Shown here: in pieces, positions 44,801-55,805 of the stretch
Layout: each line of letters opens with the position of its first letter
How positions within the stretch are numbered: the first letter of the stretch is position 1
DNA from: Aldrovandia affinis
Taxonomy: Eukaryota > Chordata > Actinopteri > Notacanthiformes > Halosauridae
DNA: 64,000 nt
Direction of reading: 5' to 3'
Assembly (NCBI GenBank): GCA_029706075.1
Contig: JAINUG010000196.1
Span: forward strand, 767,501-831,500
The notes under the pieces: generated by a model
What the model was told of the DNA's origin: nothing
The model's database searches: none
The model's input: the letters and a program-made list of their open reading frames with translations, nothing else
Translations under genes and position numbers: made by a program

Positions 44801-47800
44801 TTAAACTTATTTTCAATTTTTTTGTAGAAAACAAATTTAAAACTCCAGGGATGTGAATATAGTATATTTATTTTTCATGCAATGCATAGCTATTTGTGCC
44901 ATAATCTGGTTTAAAAGAGGGTAAATAATCATTTAAAAGTATCTAATTAAGAACAAGCTCATTACAATTCAGGTATTGCAACTGTGGTTTGAATGAAAAC
45001 TAGCGGTCTCTCAGGACTCAGTTTGAGAACCACTGGCTTAGAAGAACGAATTTGAGGATTGGAAGTCTCGTTAACGTGGCTCCTCACTCTTCTTCACTTC
45101 CTGTCAACGTTTCTGTTTACACTGGTCATTTTAAGTGACCTAAATCTGTTTTTTTGACATTTCGAGTACAGATCTGTTTGACTGCTCAACTTGTAAACTG
45201 TAAAGAGTTGCATGGAATCTGATCTTTTCCATTCCGATTTATACCACATTCATATGTGGTATTCATTTCAGCTTACAGACTTCTGTCTGTACGCCTGGAT
45301 CAGATTTTGCCTGGCCAAGTTCATTTTTCTGTGCTCCTTTCCTTTGCCAAGAATATCATGGCTCAGGTCAATTACATCATCAGTAGCCTAAATATAAAGG
45401 GAAACAGCAGCCAGTGGAGTCATGCCGAAGTAACATGCTTAAGTTAATTGTGGGATGAGGCTTCTGTACAAGCAAAATTGGAAGAAAGTTAGTTACAAAA
45501 TATTTGTTGCGTTCTCCAACGGTATGATGCAACACGGCTCCCACAGACCTTTGCTTCAGTGCCAGAGAAAAATAAAGCGTAAGATGAGCTGAATGCCTTA
45601 CTATTTCATGGTGGCCTATTTATAAATGGCACAGGTATATGTGATCTCAGCTAATATATTATATACATATAATTTCTGAATGCAACCATAGTCTAAACAC
45701 ACAAATCACATATAAAAATGAGTGTGGACAGCAGGTTAAAAAAATTAACCCAACTGGACGGCGGATAGCGTAGCGGCCATCAGCGGCCAGACCGGCCCTG
45801 GCCTGGCGGCGTTTGGCTGTCCACCACAGGGGGAGGGGGAGGGTGGGCTGGCTCGGGTCTGCCATGAAGCACGTAAGGAGTCTCCAGAACGTCGGTGGGC
45901 AAATTCCATCTCGAAAGAAGCGGAGTTCGTTGCCCACAGAGAATTAGCTTGCCTCGTAGAGACGAGCAGCGGACCCGTGTGGGGAGGGTAAAATCTATAT
46001 ATAGAGGGTGTCATTGGCTACCAAGAAAAATGGGGAAAAAATCAAAAATTTAAAAGAAAAACAACCGATTGTTCTACAGTGTAACATAGTGAAAGGCCCC
46101 TACGTTGGCCACGAGGTATCAGTCCACTGAGGAGGCCCAAGACTGGAGGGTCCTCCAGATCCAAAACAGTGTGTTTTTACATAGTCCTAACTAAGGCATA
46201 TTTGCATTCAATTTTAGCAGCAGTCATTGAACATTTCCAGTTTATTGAAAATGTATATTCCCCAAATAAATGATTACTGAGAGTGTGAATGATGCCCTTC
46301 AGCCTAAAATAGGCACGTGCAAGATTTATTTAATTGATGAATGAATTTGACCATTTCCAGTCCCATAACGATCTGATTTGAGTAGGAGTAAATTGGAAAT
46401 AAGTGTCCCATATTATTCCATACATACCCTTAAATACAGTTGGCTGGTAAATTTGCTGATGTCTAAGTGGCACTGATTATGTTGGGTGGTGGTAATTGGG
46501 ACCCCTGTGCATTGCAGCAAGGGCTCTAATCAAAGGTGGAAATTCAGGCCATTGTTATTAATAGAAATAATTCCCCTAAACCTGTTCTGACTCATTCTAG
46601 ACCTTGTTACTAGGCATGTGTTTAAGAACCCCGTTTACAGAGATTAATTGAGATGTTTACCAAAAGCCTGTAGTGGTAATGCTTTTGGACATTGGGTGTG
46701 GTTGGTTATTAAGCCTTGTCTCTTTGATTGGCCATTGTTCTGTACATTTCCATCCACTTCCTCTTTTGATTTGCAATCTCTATGCTTTTTTATTTTATGC
46801 TTTTCTAGAGATGGTTGTCTCCTAAAGGGTTGACTAGAACTGGTAACAAAATAAAAACCGCAGAGCCTAACATTAACTCACTAAAAAGATTTTACTGCTG
46901 TGAGTTTTGCCGTCTTATTATTTCTGTATAATGGTAGTGATTACTTGGGGGTACAATGTCCAAATAATTATGTATTACCTCATGCTTAACTTAACTTACT
47001 AGCTAGCCCCATCCTTTTCGGCTCCAGTTCCTAGTTTCAGGCAAGATGTTCAGTATCTATCTCACTATATTAGCTAGCTACCTAACAAGCTGCAAATAGA
47101 TTGTTAGCTCACCAAAAGACCTTAACATGACCTTATAAAGATTCGTGATGAGCACACTTCACTCGCCCAAGCTAACTAGCAAACTTAACCTGCTGTGTAA
47201 ATATCTCCAGTAACATTACTGGCTAGGTAGGTCCATCTATATTACTAGCTAACTGCAATCATAGTAAGCTCACAATAGTTTATCTTTTAAAACTGCAATC
47301 TTCCTTGTTGGCTCCGGTTCCCAGTTTCACAGAAAAATGATCGGTAAAGGTAAATGGCCAATTTACAACGGTAGTTTCCAATATAACTTTGATGCTTTAT
47401 TCTCTTGAACAAAATGGACATAATAATAAACTCTAATGTTCTCCCCTCTTCACATTTCTTAGAGATAGAAAAATCTGAAGTATAAAAACTTGCCATTCCA
47501 TATTTAAGTGTCCCCATCATAACAAAAGACCTGCATATGGTTGGATTCACTAGCTATGTGGAAATTCATTGCCAAGCCCCTAGATGTTTTAGAGACAGAC
47601 ATTACAAAAGAATGTCGATACATTAGCCTACTTTTGGCTATCTTCGCTGACTGTCTTGTGTTTAGCCACACAAGGACAGTATTTCCAAGTTAAATAATCT
47701 ATTCAGCCTAGTGACAGTGTACAATGTGTACATTATTTTAACTTCCATTTAACTATCGTGTCAAAATTATTGTTATGACTACTATACAAGCTTTGGCAAT

Positions 47801-48634
47801 ACGTATTGTAAAATATGTAATGCCAATAGAGCAAAACTTTAATAGTCTGAATTACAATACATTACCCAGCTATATACTGTAAATCATTGTACACACATAT
47901 AGCCAAAAAGTGACTTCAGTCCCTCTTTTCCCCATCTGTCCATCCATTCCCCCCTTCTTCCCTCTATTCTAGCTGATTGTCAATTAAAGCCTTGGTATTG
48001 CCAGGCTATTATAATACTCAAATACAGCACCTTTGCCAAAACAAATACTGTAATTCTGTGTAAAACACATGTAAAAAGCTACATCAGTCCTCTCTGTCTC
48101 CCCATCATCTATCATCTAGCTGATGATGTCATTAAAGCCTTACTTATGCAAGATTATTACAATACTTTGAATTAGAATACTTTACATAGCTAAAAATTCT
48201 ATATCTCTCTTCTATATCTCTCATCTCTTCTATGTATAGCCTTCTACATCCTCTATCTATCTATCCCTTCATTCCTCCATCCAGCTCTAGCTATTATAGT
48301 CTGAATTACAATATTTTACCAAGTATTGTATTATAACTAACTATTATAATATTAAATGTATTATAAAAAACCTAAATCTCACCATACTGTAATTTCTAAA
48401 ATAAGCTTAAAATAAGTTTAAAAATCAAACCTTTCTAGTTATTATTTTAAAATTAAAAAATATTTTTGGTGCATTTGTATGTCTGTGTGTTCCATTTTGT
48501 CAGAATCCCGACCACCTGTTTTTATTCTATGATGCGGTCATGCTTCACACACAGGAAATCAACAGCAGCTGTTAAGACCCCCTCCTTAAGTCTGTCTGCT
48601 TCAACGTTTTCGTTCCAGGTTCAAAGAAATCTGA
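30656..48634 (+). CDS. slc37a2: slc37a2, glucose-6-phosphate/phosphate antiporter (complete, 18 coding exons, 495 aa)
   Basis: SLC37A2 is a 12-helix major-facilitator protein of the ER membrane that exchanges sugar phosphate for phosphate; it is abundant in macrophages. Exons: 30656-30714, 32213-32294, 33093-33183, 34710-34788, 35928-36063, 36840-36916, 37344-37510, 38040-38077, 38183-38320, 38793-38883, 39555-39617, 39724-39809, 41098-41146, 41823-41896, 42749-42827, 44191-44288, 44512-44576, 48619-48634. They total 1488 nt, in phase throughout. The N-terminus MRSSLAPG...FSRDSW, the segment [13 protein letters not shown], the lumenal loop with three N-glycosylation sequons (exon 3), [93 protein letters not shown] and [19 protein letters not shown] are family landmarks. 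The acidic Ser-rich loop (exons 8-9) is the variable central loop. The C-terminus is FKEI, supplied by a tiny last coding exon after a 4-kb intron. No inactivating change is seen. Confidence 0.97.
32335..32708 (-). mobile_element. tRNA-derived SINE, shared-tail superfamily, body type A
   Basis: On the minus strand: B box GGTTCGATTCCCCGTC, body AGAGTCGGCTCTAGCCGGG, GCGGCGATTGGCTGTCCGCC, GTCGACGGCCTGGTGAGTGC, then the tail GTGTAATTGGCTACCAAATT. The copy at 61990-62300 has the same body. It lies in slc37a2 intron 2. Confidence 0.85.
33451..34534. mobile_element. hAT-like non-autonomous element with exact 8-bp target duplication
   Basis: The ends TAGAGTTGTAGTACTCAAG and (reverse complement of the right end) TAGAGTTGTAGTCAAGACC are flanked by ATGTTTGG on both sides (33443-33450, 34535-34542). 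Both ends are built of GGTCTCGGTCTTGA-like repeats, about 8 units at 34345-34520. There is no coding sequence inside. It lies in slc37a2 intron 3. Confidence 0.85.
34838..34862. repeat. poly-T tract
   Basis: An uninterrupted run of T about 50 nt after the exon 4 donor of slc37a2. Confidence 0.9.
35040..35184 (-). mobile_element. Short tRNA-derived SINE (copy 2 of 3)
   Basis: On the minus strand: TGGCTCAGTTGGTAGAGC (A box), GGTTCAATTCCC (B box), then the tail GTCGCTTTGGATAAAAGCGT and CTGCTAAATGCC. It faces the next copy across about 150 bp. Confidence 0.9.
35333..35480 (+). mobile_element. Short tRNA-derived SINE (copy 3 of 3)
   Basis: It has the same A box, B box and tail as the copy at 35040-35184 but the opposite orientation. 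It ends in an AT-rich run after CTGCTAAATGGCATATAT. Confidence 0.9.
35863..35898 (+). repeat. GT microsatellite next to a splice acceptor
   Basis: About 18 GT units end 29 nt before slc37a2 exon 5, within the usual branch-point and polypyrimidine zone. Confidence 0.9.
37030..37110 (-). mobile_element. LINE 3'-tail fragment
   Basis: CATAAGAACACAAGAACACA and a degenerate GACGAGAACRGGCC-like stretch match, in reverse complement, the LINE 3' end at about 22290-22345. Confidence 0.5.
39925..40275 (+). mobile_element. SINE, shared-tail superfamily, body type B, with a nested insertion
   Basis: The body GGCGGCGGATAGAGTAGCGG ... TTTGGCTGTCTGCCCCAGGG ... GCCATGAAGCACGTAA and GGAGTCTCCAGAAC is followed by the tail GTGTAATTGGCTACCAAATT. 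The body is split at about 40037-40102 by a fragment of a different retrorepeat. It lies in slc37a2 intron 12. Confidence 0.8.
40037..40102 (-). mobile_element. Severely 5'-truncated retrorepeat nested in a SINE
   Basis: AAATCAAATAAAAT, then TTTGTATAGCGCTTTTCACAA and TTGTCACAAAACGC, matches the beginning of the repeat at 49575. The AAATC pentamers are its 3' tail read in reverse, so only about 66 bp of the 3' end was inserted, on the minus strand. Confidence 0.7.
41980..42660 (+). pseudogene. Tc1-like element fragment, heavily decayed
   Basis: The plus strand shows scattered family motifs: [29 protein letters not shown] and, after a deletion, [14 protein letters not shown] (the third catalytic position, E). 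Termini are not recognised. It lies in slc37a2 intron 14. Confidence 0.6.
43534..43755 (+). mobile_element. V-SINE (tRNA head, central V domain, LINE-derived tail)
   Basis: It has an A box (GGTATAATGGTTAGGG), a B box (GGTTCAATCC at 43581), the conserved central domain (TTGTACCCTTGAGCAAGGTA then CTTAACC) and the tail GTCGCCCTGGATAAGAGCGT then CTGCTAAATGC. It lies in slc37a2 intron 15. The three short SINEs at 3620, 35040 and 35333 share its tail but lack the central domain. Confidence 0.9.
44672..45035. mobile_element. hAT MITE (CAGTGGTTCTCAAA termini)
   Basis: The left end is CTGGGGTTCTCAAATTG; the reverse complement of the right end is CAGTGGTTCTCAAACTG. The flanking octamers GTTTAGAG and GCTTAGAA match at six of eight bases. 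It lies in slc37a2 intron 17. Confidence 0.65.
45750..46055 (+). mobile_element. SINE, shared-tail superfamily, body type B
   Basis: Body GGCGGATAGCGTAGCGGCC, GCGGCGTTTGGCTGTCC, GCCATGAAGCACGTAAGG, GCCTCGTAGAGACGAGCAGC, then the tail GTGTCATTGGCTACCAAG. It is uninterrupted and shows the undisturbed form of the copy at 39925. Confidence 0.85.
46056..48618. other. slc37a2 intron 17 (3' part), no gene seen
   Basis: AT-rich sequence without recognised repeats or coding signals; several short similar stretches (about 47880-48340) with TCTATCTATC-type low complexity. Confidence 0.5.
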
Positions 48635-49560
48635 AGGCCGACGTGGACCCTGGAGAACGTTTCCCTGTGTGCGGAGAGCCGACTGATGTTCTGTGGTGAA
48701 TGGGCAGAAAAGAGAGAAGGGAATAATAATGGCAGACAAACAGACTTTCATCCTTGGCGTCCGCGCTGTGAAACAAAACATCAATGCTCAAGCGCCGAAA
48801 CGAACACTGATAAAAGGAGCCAAATCGAAGGAGTGCCTTGGATATCGCCGGACGGCTGTGAGGCCAGAGCTGGGGGATGGGGGTTGAGGGCGTCGGTCCC
48901 TCGGGTTACCTCAAAGCCCCACTCATTAGCGTGCTGTTTTATTTAATTATTTTATTTCACTGACTAATCCCTTTCTTTCTAATCTCCTGTTTGTATCTCT
49001 TTTATCATTAAAATTGCTCTCAGCTCAGTGCATTTCCTGGTGTTAATGCTTGGCCCCTGTCTCCACGGTAACCAGAGTGTGTTACCCAGGTGTTCCCCTT
49101 GTTGGTTTTTTTTGTTTTCCTGTGGTATTTTCACGTGGGTCAGTTTGAGATTATGATGCTTTGTCCTTCTAATTACAATTATTTGTACTACAATTTGAGC
49201 ATTGTGGGGCCTCCACACACTAGATGTGGAGCATATTAACCTTAACCTGAACAGGTGACACTGGCGTCTTCTTCTTGGAGGGGGATGTGCTTTTGAAAAA
49301 AATGCTTAGATCTACAGCGACAGCTTTCCACATTTAGCAGAGGCAGAATGGTCCCTGCGCTCTCAGGTACCTCACCTCAAGAGTGGCGTAATTATACCGC
49401 AGGGATGTGCACGCCACCTGTGTGCCGCTGCTGACTGGAGCATAATTCAGTAGTTTCTAACCCCCACCTCCCTTCCTCCACGCAATTAATTAGCACAGCC
49501 CGTGTGTGGTGTAGAGGCACCAGGCGCAGGGCAGGCTCTCTCGTTTCGTCAGGTTGAAAC
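48635..49560. other. slc37a2 3' untranslated region and flank
   Basis: No coding signal. ATTAAA at 49008-49013, 374 nt after the stop, is the best polyadenylation signal candidate and is followed by GTGTTAATG and other GT-rich sequence. Confidence 0.4.
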
Positions 49561-49574
49561 GTACAGTGCAGAGC

Positions 49575-50130
49575 AAATCAAATCAAATCAAATTTATTTG
49601 TATAGCGCTTTTCACAATAGAATTGTCACAAAACGCTTAACAGAGGGGGAACCCAGGCCTAGACCCCCCCAAAAGCAAGCCTAAAGGCAACAGTGGCAAG
49701 GAAAAACTCCCTTGGTAGGGAGAAACCTTGGGAGGAACCAGACTAAAAGGGGGGGAGCCCATCCTCTTCTGGCCGGCACAGGGTATGTCCAAAAAAGATC
49801 ATGTCATGGTCAGTCCAAGGTGGCTCAGGGCTGAAAGACTTTGCCCCTCCTGAGTTAGGTAGTCAGCGGGGGGGGTGGCTAAACCACACGAAGAGGGTTC
49901 AGATCCAGGAACTGTGGTTGGCGTGGGGGGTGAGGGTTGATGGGGGCAGCTCACACTTCTCGCAGGATCTAGGGCTCGGGGGCAGGTGCCCCTGAGTCAG
50001 AGGCCGAGGCAGAGAAGAGAACATGCAGTGTAGAGACAGTGTGAGGGGGGTATGGTAGCCTTAAGAAAACATGGTCACTGACACATCATTGCCTGGTGGG
50101 GAAAGGGCAGTGTGAGGGGCGCTCCATTCA
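49575..50130 (-). mobile_element. Common teleost retrorepeat (AAATC-tailed)
   Basis: It begins with AAATC pentamers and TTTATTTGTATAGCGCTTTT, then AAGGAAAAACTCCCTTGG, GAAACCTTGGGAGGAACCAG and GGGGGAGCCCATCCTCTTCT. The pentamer tail at the left implies retroposition on the minus strand. I do not know the family name. Confidence 0.7.
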
Positions 50131-50249
50131 GTAGCAGGGAATAATAATGAATTTTATTTATATAGCACACTTTAAAATACAGAGAAATCTCAAGGTGCTT
50201 TACAACAGATACCATTTAAAAACAACAAAAAGAGCAATACAAATACATA

Positions 50250-51682
50250 CAGTGGGGAAAATAAGTATTTCACCCCCTGCTGATTTTGTGAGTTTGCCCC
50301 CTTACAAAGAAAGGAACGGAACGGTCGGTCTATACATTTCATGGTAGGTTCATCTTAACAGTGAGAGACAGAATATTTTTTTTAAATCCCAGAAAATCAC
50401 ATTATATGAATTTTAAACATTTATTTGTGTTTTATTGAGGAAAATAAGTATTTCACCCCCTAGCAAAACAGCAAGAATTCTGGCTCCCACAGACTGGTTA
50501 TGTGACCAGGAGGCACACAGATTAGTCCTCTTACTTAATTAGTACTCCTAATTAAGTACTCGTTACCTGTATAAAAGACAACTGTCCACAGAATCAATCA
50601 ATGAATCAGATTCCAACCTCTCCACAATGGGCAAGACCAAAGAATTTTCTAAGGACATCAGGGACAAAATTGTAGACCTGCACAAGACTGGAATGGGCTA
50701 CAAGACCATTGGCAAGCAGCTTGGTGAGAAGAGTCAACTGTTGGTGCAATAATTAGAAAATGGAAGAAACACCAATTGACCATCAATCTCCCTCGGTCTG
50801 GGGCTCCACGCAAGATCTCACCTCGTGGAGTGAACCTGATCACGAGAAAGGTGAGGGAACAACCCAGAACTACACGGCTGGAGCTTGTTGATGATCTCAA
50901 GCAGCTGGGACCACAGTCACCAAGATGACCATTGGTAACACACTACGCCGTAATGGATTGAAATCCTGTAGTGCCCGCAAGGTCCCCCTGCTCAAGAAAG
51001 CACATGTACAGGCCCATCTGAAGTTTGCCAATGAGCACCTGGATGATTCAGAGGAGGCTTGGGAGAAAGTGCTGTGGTCAGATGAGACTAAAATCGAGCT
51101 CTTTGGCATCAACTCGACTCGCCGTGTTTGGAGGAAGAAAAAAGCTGCCTTGGACCCCAAGAACACCATCCCCACCGTCAAGCATGGCGGTGGAAACATT
51201 ATGCTTTGGGGCTGTTTCTCTGCTAAGGGGACAGGACGACTTCACCGGATCGAGGGGAGGATGAATGGGGCCATGTACCGGGAAATCTTGGGTGAGAACC
51301 TCCTTTCCTCAGCCAGGACACTGAAAATGGATTTCTAAGGATTTGGAGAGGATCTGCAAGAGGAGTGGGCCAAAATCCCTCCTGGGATCTGCGCAAACTT
51401 GGTGACCAACTACAAGAAACGTCTGACCGCTGTGCTTGCCAACAAGGGTTTCTCCACCAAGTACTGAGTCATGTTTTGCTAGGGGGTGAAATACTTATTT
51501 TCCTCAATAAAACATAAATAAATGTTTAAAATTCATATAATGTGATTTTCTGGGATTTTTTTAAATATTCTGTCTCTCACTGTTAAGATGAACCTACCAT
51601 GAAAATTATAGACCGTTCCTTTCTTTGTAAGGGGGCAAACTCACAAAATCAGCAGGGGGTGAAATACTTATTTTCCCCACTG
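50250..51682 (+). mobile_element. Tc1-like transposon with ~210-bp nearly perfect inverted repeats
   Basis: The ends CAGTGGGGAAAATAAGTATT sit next to TA at both sides (50248-50249, 51683-51684). The inverted repeats (50250-50460 and 51478-51682) carry a second copy of AAAATAAGTATTTCACCCCC at their inner ends, the IR/DR layout of Sleeping Beauty-type elements. The arms still match almost base for base, so this insertion is young. Confidence 0.95.
50629..51468 (+). pseudogene. Tc1-like transposase with catalytic deletion
   Basis: Reading starts [20 protein letters not shown] (50629) with the HTH region [13 protein letters not shown]; a single-base change of frame follows at GEKSQLLVQ. The frame from 50925 ([19 protein letters not shown]) reaches [13 protein letters not shown] (first D) and [19 protein letters not shown]. 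At about 51330 it jumps from LKMD to the family end (DLERICKEEW-like, then [20 protein letters not shown] and TKY). The segment holding the second D and the E is deleted. Confidence 0.85.
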
Positions 51683-51905
51683 TACAATCTAATTGTCCTA
51701 TACACATAATTTATTTTTCTAAAAAGAGGGGCTGAAAAGCTGGTATGAGTGTTCATTGTGTGGTTTAGTGGTTTGTAAAAGAGATTAAAAGGTGAGTCTT
51801 AAATTGTGACTTGAAAGTGGTGAGAGAGCTGGAAGTCCTGATGTGATATGGGAGCTGATTCCAAAGGCGCGGTGCCAGGGAACAGAAAACCCGGAGAAGA
51901 AGAAA

Positions 51906-54390
51906 TAAAACTTAACATTTCACCAGTCGCGTGTCGACCAGCTTTTTACAAATGAGGTGTTACATCACCGTGGTATATAATAGTCGGTATCAATAAAAAC
52001 AAGGGTGGGTTTGAGGGGAGGAGGTGTGTGTGAATTTCATGGAAGACTGACTGACTTCATGGTAGGTGTCTAGGGGGAGAGGAGAAAGTTACAGCACGAG
52101 AATCCATAAATCACTTTAAAGGATCACATAAGGACTTTAAAACCCCGTCAGTTGCAGTTTTTCTTGGTTGGTTTTGTTTGATCACGGGCTTAAGTAATGT
52201 TTACCAGTCAAAAGAATCTTGTGACCGTCTTTCAGTAATGATTGATCACTTGCTACCACTGCAGATCCATTTGTGATGCAACTATGGCATGAAAATGGTA
52301 GTTTGTTGCATATCAACCAGAATCACTTGTGCACACTGTGGCTTTCATTCCCTTGAACTCATTATCTGCTGAGAAAACTCAAACTGAGTCTCCTTTCGGT
52401 GAGACTTTATAGATGAATCCATTTTAAGTCTGTTTATATCTTATGGGTTGACCAATTAAAAGCTGTGGTCTATACTGTTCAAAAGAAAGTGATTTGAAAG
52501 TGACCACAATGTTAAAATCGATTTTGTGTGAAATTTTGACAATCCTGCCATCTGTGAGCTTTTCTTTTAGATTTTTGCAATTCATGATGATGTGTTGTCA
52601 TCAACACTATTGATGCATGTCCTCCTTGTTGGGGATATATTGTAGGAAAGTGCAAGTGCAATTGTAGTGATTTTGCAATTTTGAAAATGTCTCCCCTTCA
52701 AGTCATCTTTGTTCACCCCATTTAATTTGCGCATAGCTATGACAGTTCACATTTTTTGCATGTTAGTCCCATCACAAACTGACCTGTGGTCTAGGTCACC
52801 ACATTCTCAATGGTCTCTTTTTTTTAAATGGTAACTGCAAAGTCCATGATGCATCCATTTGTTTGGTCAAGTGCAAGAAAACAACCTTTGTTGTTTTTTC
52901 CTGTGACATCACATTGACATTGTGTGTTGCTTCACTCCTACCATGTCTCAGTTTTGAGCGTTTTTTAAGAAGCCACCAATTTGAAGGCTGTAATTCAAGT
53001 CATTTGTAATTGCTCTGGGTCCGGGAGAAAGTGTGTTTTGTTGTTTTTAATGAATGTGGGTCCTATATTACAGTCCGAGTTAGCATGAACCTCCTAACTC
53101 GGCAGGAGGAAGAGACAGAATAACAAACAGGGTTTTATCAGTTTAACAGTTGGGATCAAGATTCTTCTGACTGGAAAAAAAAGATAGTTTTTCCATGTTT
53201 CAGGCTGTTTTGAGGCAAGAAAAGAAACATGAACTGCATTTTCCCACAAATTAGAGTATCCTTGAGGAGTCCACAAATTCCCAGGCGTGTCATTTTAAAA
53301 CAAATAAGGGCCCTTTTTTTACTGACCTTTTTTTCTGAACTTGCCAAGGATGTTCTCTTTGAAAAGATCCCAATGGACATCCTCTTGGCTTATTTCAATA
53401 CCATTAACATCAGAATATTGGAGAAGTTCCAGCTTCTGCAGAAAGATTATAATCTATAGCTCTGCACCCAGCCACGGGTGTGTGTTGTGTTTTGGTGAAT
53501 ATGAATCATTTTTATTAGTAAAACGGTTTGCTTCCAAACAAACAAAAGCATTGTCGTAAGTCAAGTTATTCCAAAACCAAATGATAGATAACTGCCTAAA
53601 TAAAGGCAACACTTTGGTTACCTGGTAGGGATACTCAAATGACCCTGACCCAGGCTAGGAGAGTCCCAGCTGGGCTATCCAGCGATACTGGCTGTGGCAC
53701 ACCCCAAAATTGTAACAGATTTTTTGAAAAAGTAATAATATAACTAGACATTTTTAAAGTACCAGAATTTTTGTCCTGGTAAATACAGTAATTGAATCTG
53801 ACTTAATACAAATACAAATGACCAATACAAAGTTTACAGTCCAGCTTTTTGTGGCTTTTTTTGGCCAAAAAAAGTTTTTTCTCTCTCTCTCTCTCCATGG
53901 TGAATCATACTTAAAGTACCCTCCAAATCAAGTGAGGGAGCCTAAAATGTTTCAAATGTTGCAAGCACACCAGTGCCGATAAGTCAGGTCTCAGGACAGG
54001 GCTGACCAGACCATCTGCGCCTATTGTCTCTTGATGAGTGGTGGGTTTAGGGGGAATGGGGGGGTACTGAATGTCCTCATCAGGAGGTCACCATGTTGTT
54101 GAGAGCCAATTAGAAGTCAGCATAGGTGTCCATAAATGCATCACTTTCAAATTTTGTTGATAAATCCAAAATATATGGCCCAACACATAACATACCTCAT
54201 TTTACCAATGTTATTTTGATGAAAGGGTCATGTGTTTCACCACAGAATCCATTAATTCACTTTCTAAGATTCAATACAGATGCTATATTAAAATATAGTG
54301 CAGCATAGTGAACTGAAGTGAATTCAAATCTTGTTTCAAATGTTTATTTAATTAAACGCACTCAAAAACATCCCCAGTTTTTTTAAAGAA
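51906..54390. other. slc37a2 to pde9a-like intergenic DNA, no gene seen
   Basis: No open frame has recognisable content. The next human neighbours of SLC37A2 (TMEM218, PKNOX2) are not visible here. Confidence 0.5.
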
Positions 54391-54399
54391 CTTAACAAA

Positions 54400-54965
54400 A
54401 TTTGAGAACAAGAAAAGGCCACTCAGCCCCACTAAACTGAGCATATTGCCTGCAGTCTAGTTAATTTAGCACTGTATCAATTTAGCACTGTATCAAGCCT
54501 TTCAAGTCTTTCATAAGGGCCTCTCCTTCATTATGAGTCATAGTAAGCTATTCCATGCATTAATAACTGTATTAAGAAATACTTTTAATTTCCATCTCTT
54601 CCCTTATTCTTCTGAACTTGAAAGGGCTTCTGTAATCCATGTTATTTATCACCTCAATGAAATTCCCAAATCTCCTTTTGTTTAAATTTAAGTGTTTAGA
54701 GTTTTTTCACTTACTTGTTTGATACCCAGAACCAGTCTATGCTCTTATGGTGTGATGTGATATAACAAAGACATTGTATAACATTAATATAACCCCCCCT
54801 CCCTTTGACCTATATTCAATACTTTTCACTATAGCCCTTCTTCCTGTTAGTTTTTGTTTTACTACTTTGGCACAATGTCTAATCCAGATAATCCTGTATC
54901 AACTATTACACCCCAGTCTGCTTTCATATTGCACACACTCTAATTTGGTACCTTGCAAGAAATAA
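54400..54965 (-). mobile_element. LINE 3' end (L2/CR1-like), minus strand
   Basis: AGCCTTTCAAGTCTTTCATA, TAAGAAATACTTTTAATTTC and TTCTGAACTTGAAAGGGCTT match in reverse complement the usual end of fish and other vertebrate LINEs (TTTAATTTCCATCT region, then a GAGAACARGCC-like tail at the 54400 end). Confidence 0.5.
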
Positions 54966-55805
54966 CCCAGTAAGATTATTTTATTTTTCTATTTTACATG
55001 TAGAACTGCATACGTATAGAAACTGTGCATATGCATAGGCATTATTCAATTAAATTTAATCTATCTGGTGTACGCAAAATGTTGGATTCTATTTAAATCT
55101 TCCTAAATTATTTTAGTAAACTGAAAACTGATTTACCACTGAGTTTTGTTGCATTAGCTAATGTAACTATTTTGCACTAAATGCCCTCTATCACCACTAA
55201 TTCATGTTAAAAATTTGTATAATGAGAAAAATGGTGACTCGCTTCATGACAGGAAAAATGAGAAGGGCAGGGACAGAGGATGTCAGGCTCACTCTCAGAA
55301 ATGTAAAACATGGAGGGGAGAGGTGGGGGGTGGAGGGGGTATTACCACTGCACTATGGTAACAATCTCTTGGCAACAACGGAGTGGAAATGATTTTTTAA
55401 GATCTTCAGGTTTCTCTCAGCCCCCCCACCAACACGCCTGCTCTAACTCTATCAGTCTTAAGCAGCTGCAGATGAGTTTAGAAGCTCACATGCAGCAGTA
55501 AAGGAAGCATCGCTGGCACGGTAAGTTCTTATTCATTTGCTCATACTCATTCATATAGGTATTCATTCATTCATCTGTCCTGTGCATTTCAGAAAATGTT
55601 TTTTATTTCATGGTATCTATTTTAATCTTCTAAACAAGCTATTTTTTAAAATTAATATTCAATGGCGTTGGATATCTTATTTTCATATAGTCTTTGTTAT
55701 TCTCAAACCTAACAGTTTGTAGAGGATTCATTTCAGATAACCTGTTGAACAGCTTCTGTGCAGCACTAATCATCATCAGAAGCCAGGCTACAATTAAAAA
55801 CAAAA

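Larger units (their letters stand above)
50145..51905 (+). repeat. Second teleost retrorepeat, split by a Tc1 element
   Basis: The left part (about 50145-50249) has TTTTATTTATATAGCACACT and TCAAGGTGCTTTACAAC. The right part (51683-51905) has AAAAGGTGAGTCTTAAATTG and GGAGCTGATTCCAAAGGCGC. In other fish repeats these pieces are contiguous. The gap is exactly the Tc1 element at 50250-51682. Confidence 0.65.

Noticed and set aside
48466..48946. Overlapping open frames around the last slc37a2 exon
   Set aside because: The phase set by exon 17 makes the protein end as FKEI with TGA at 48632-48634; these frames are out of phase.
53229..53559. Overlapping 72-76-codon frames
   Set aside because: There are no recognisable motifs, no splice context and AT-rich composition; chance frames are likely.
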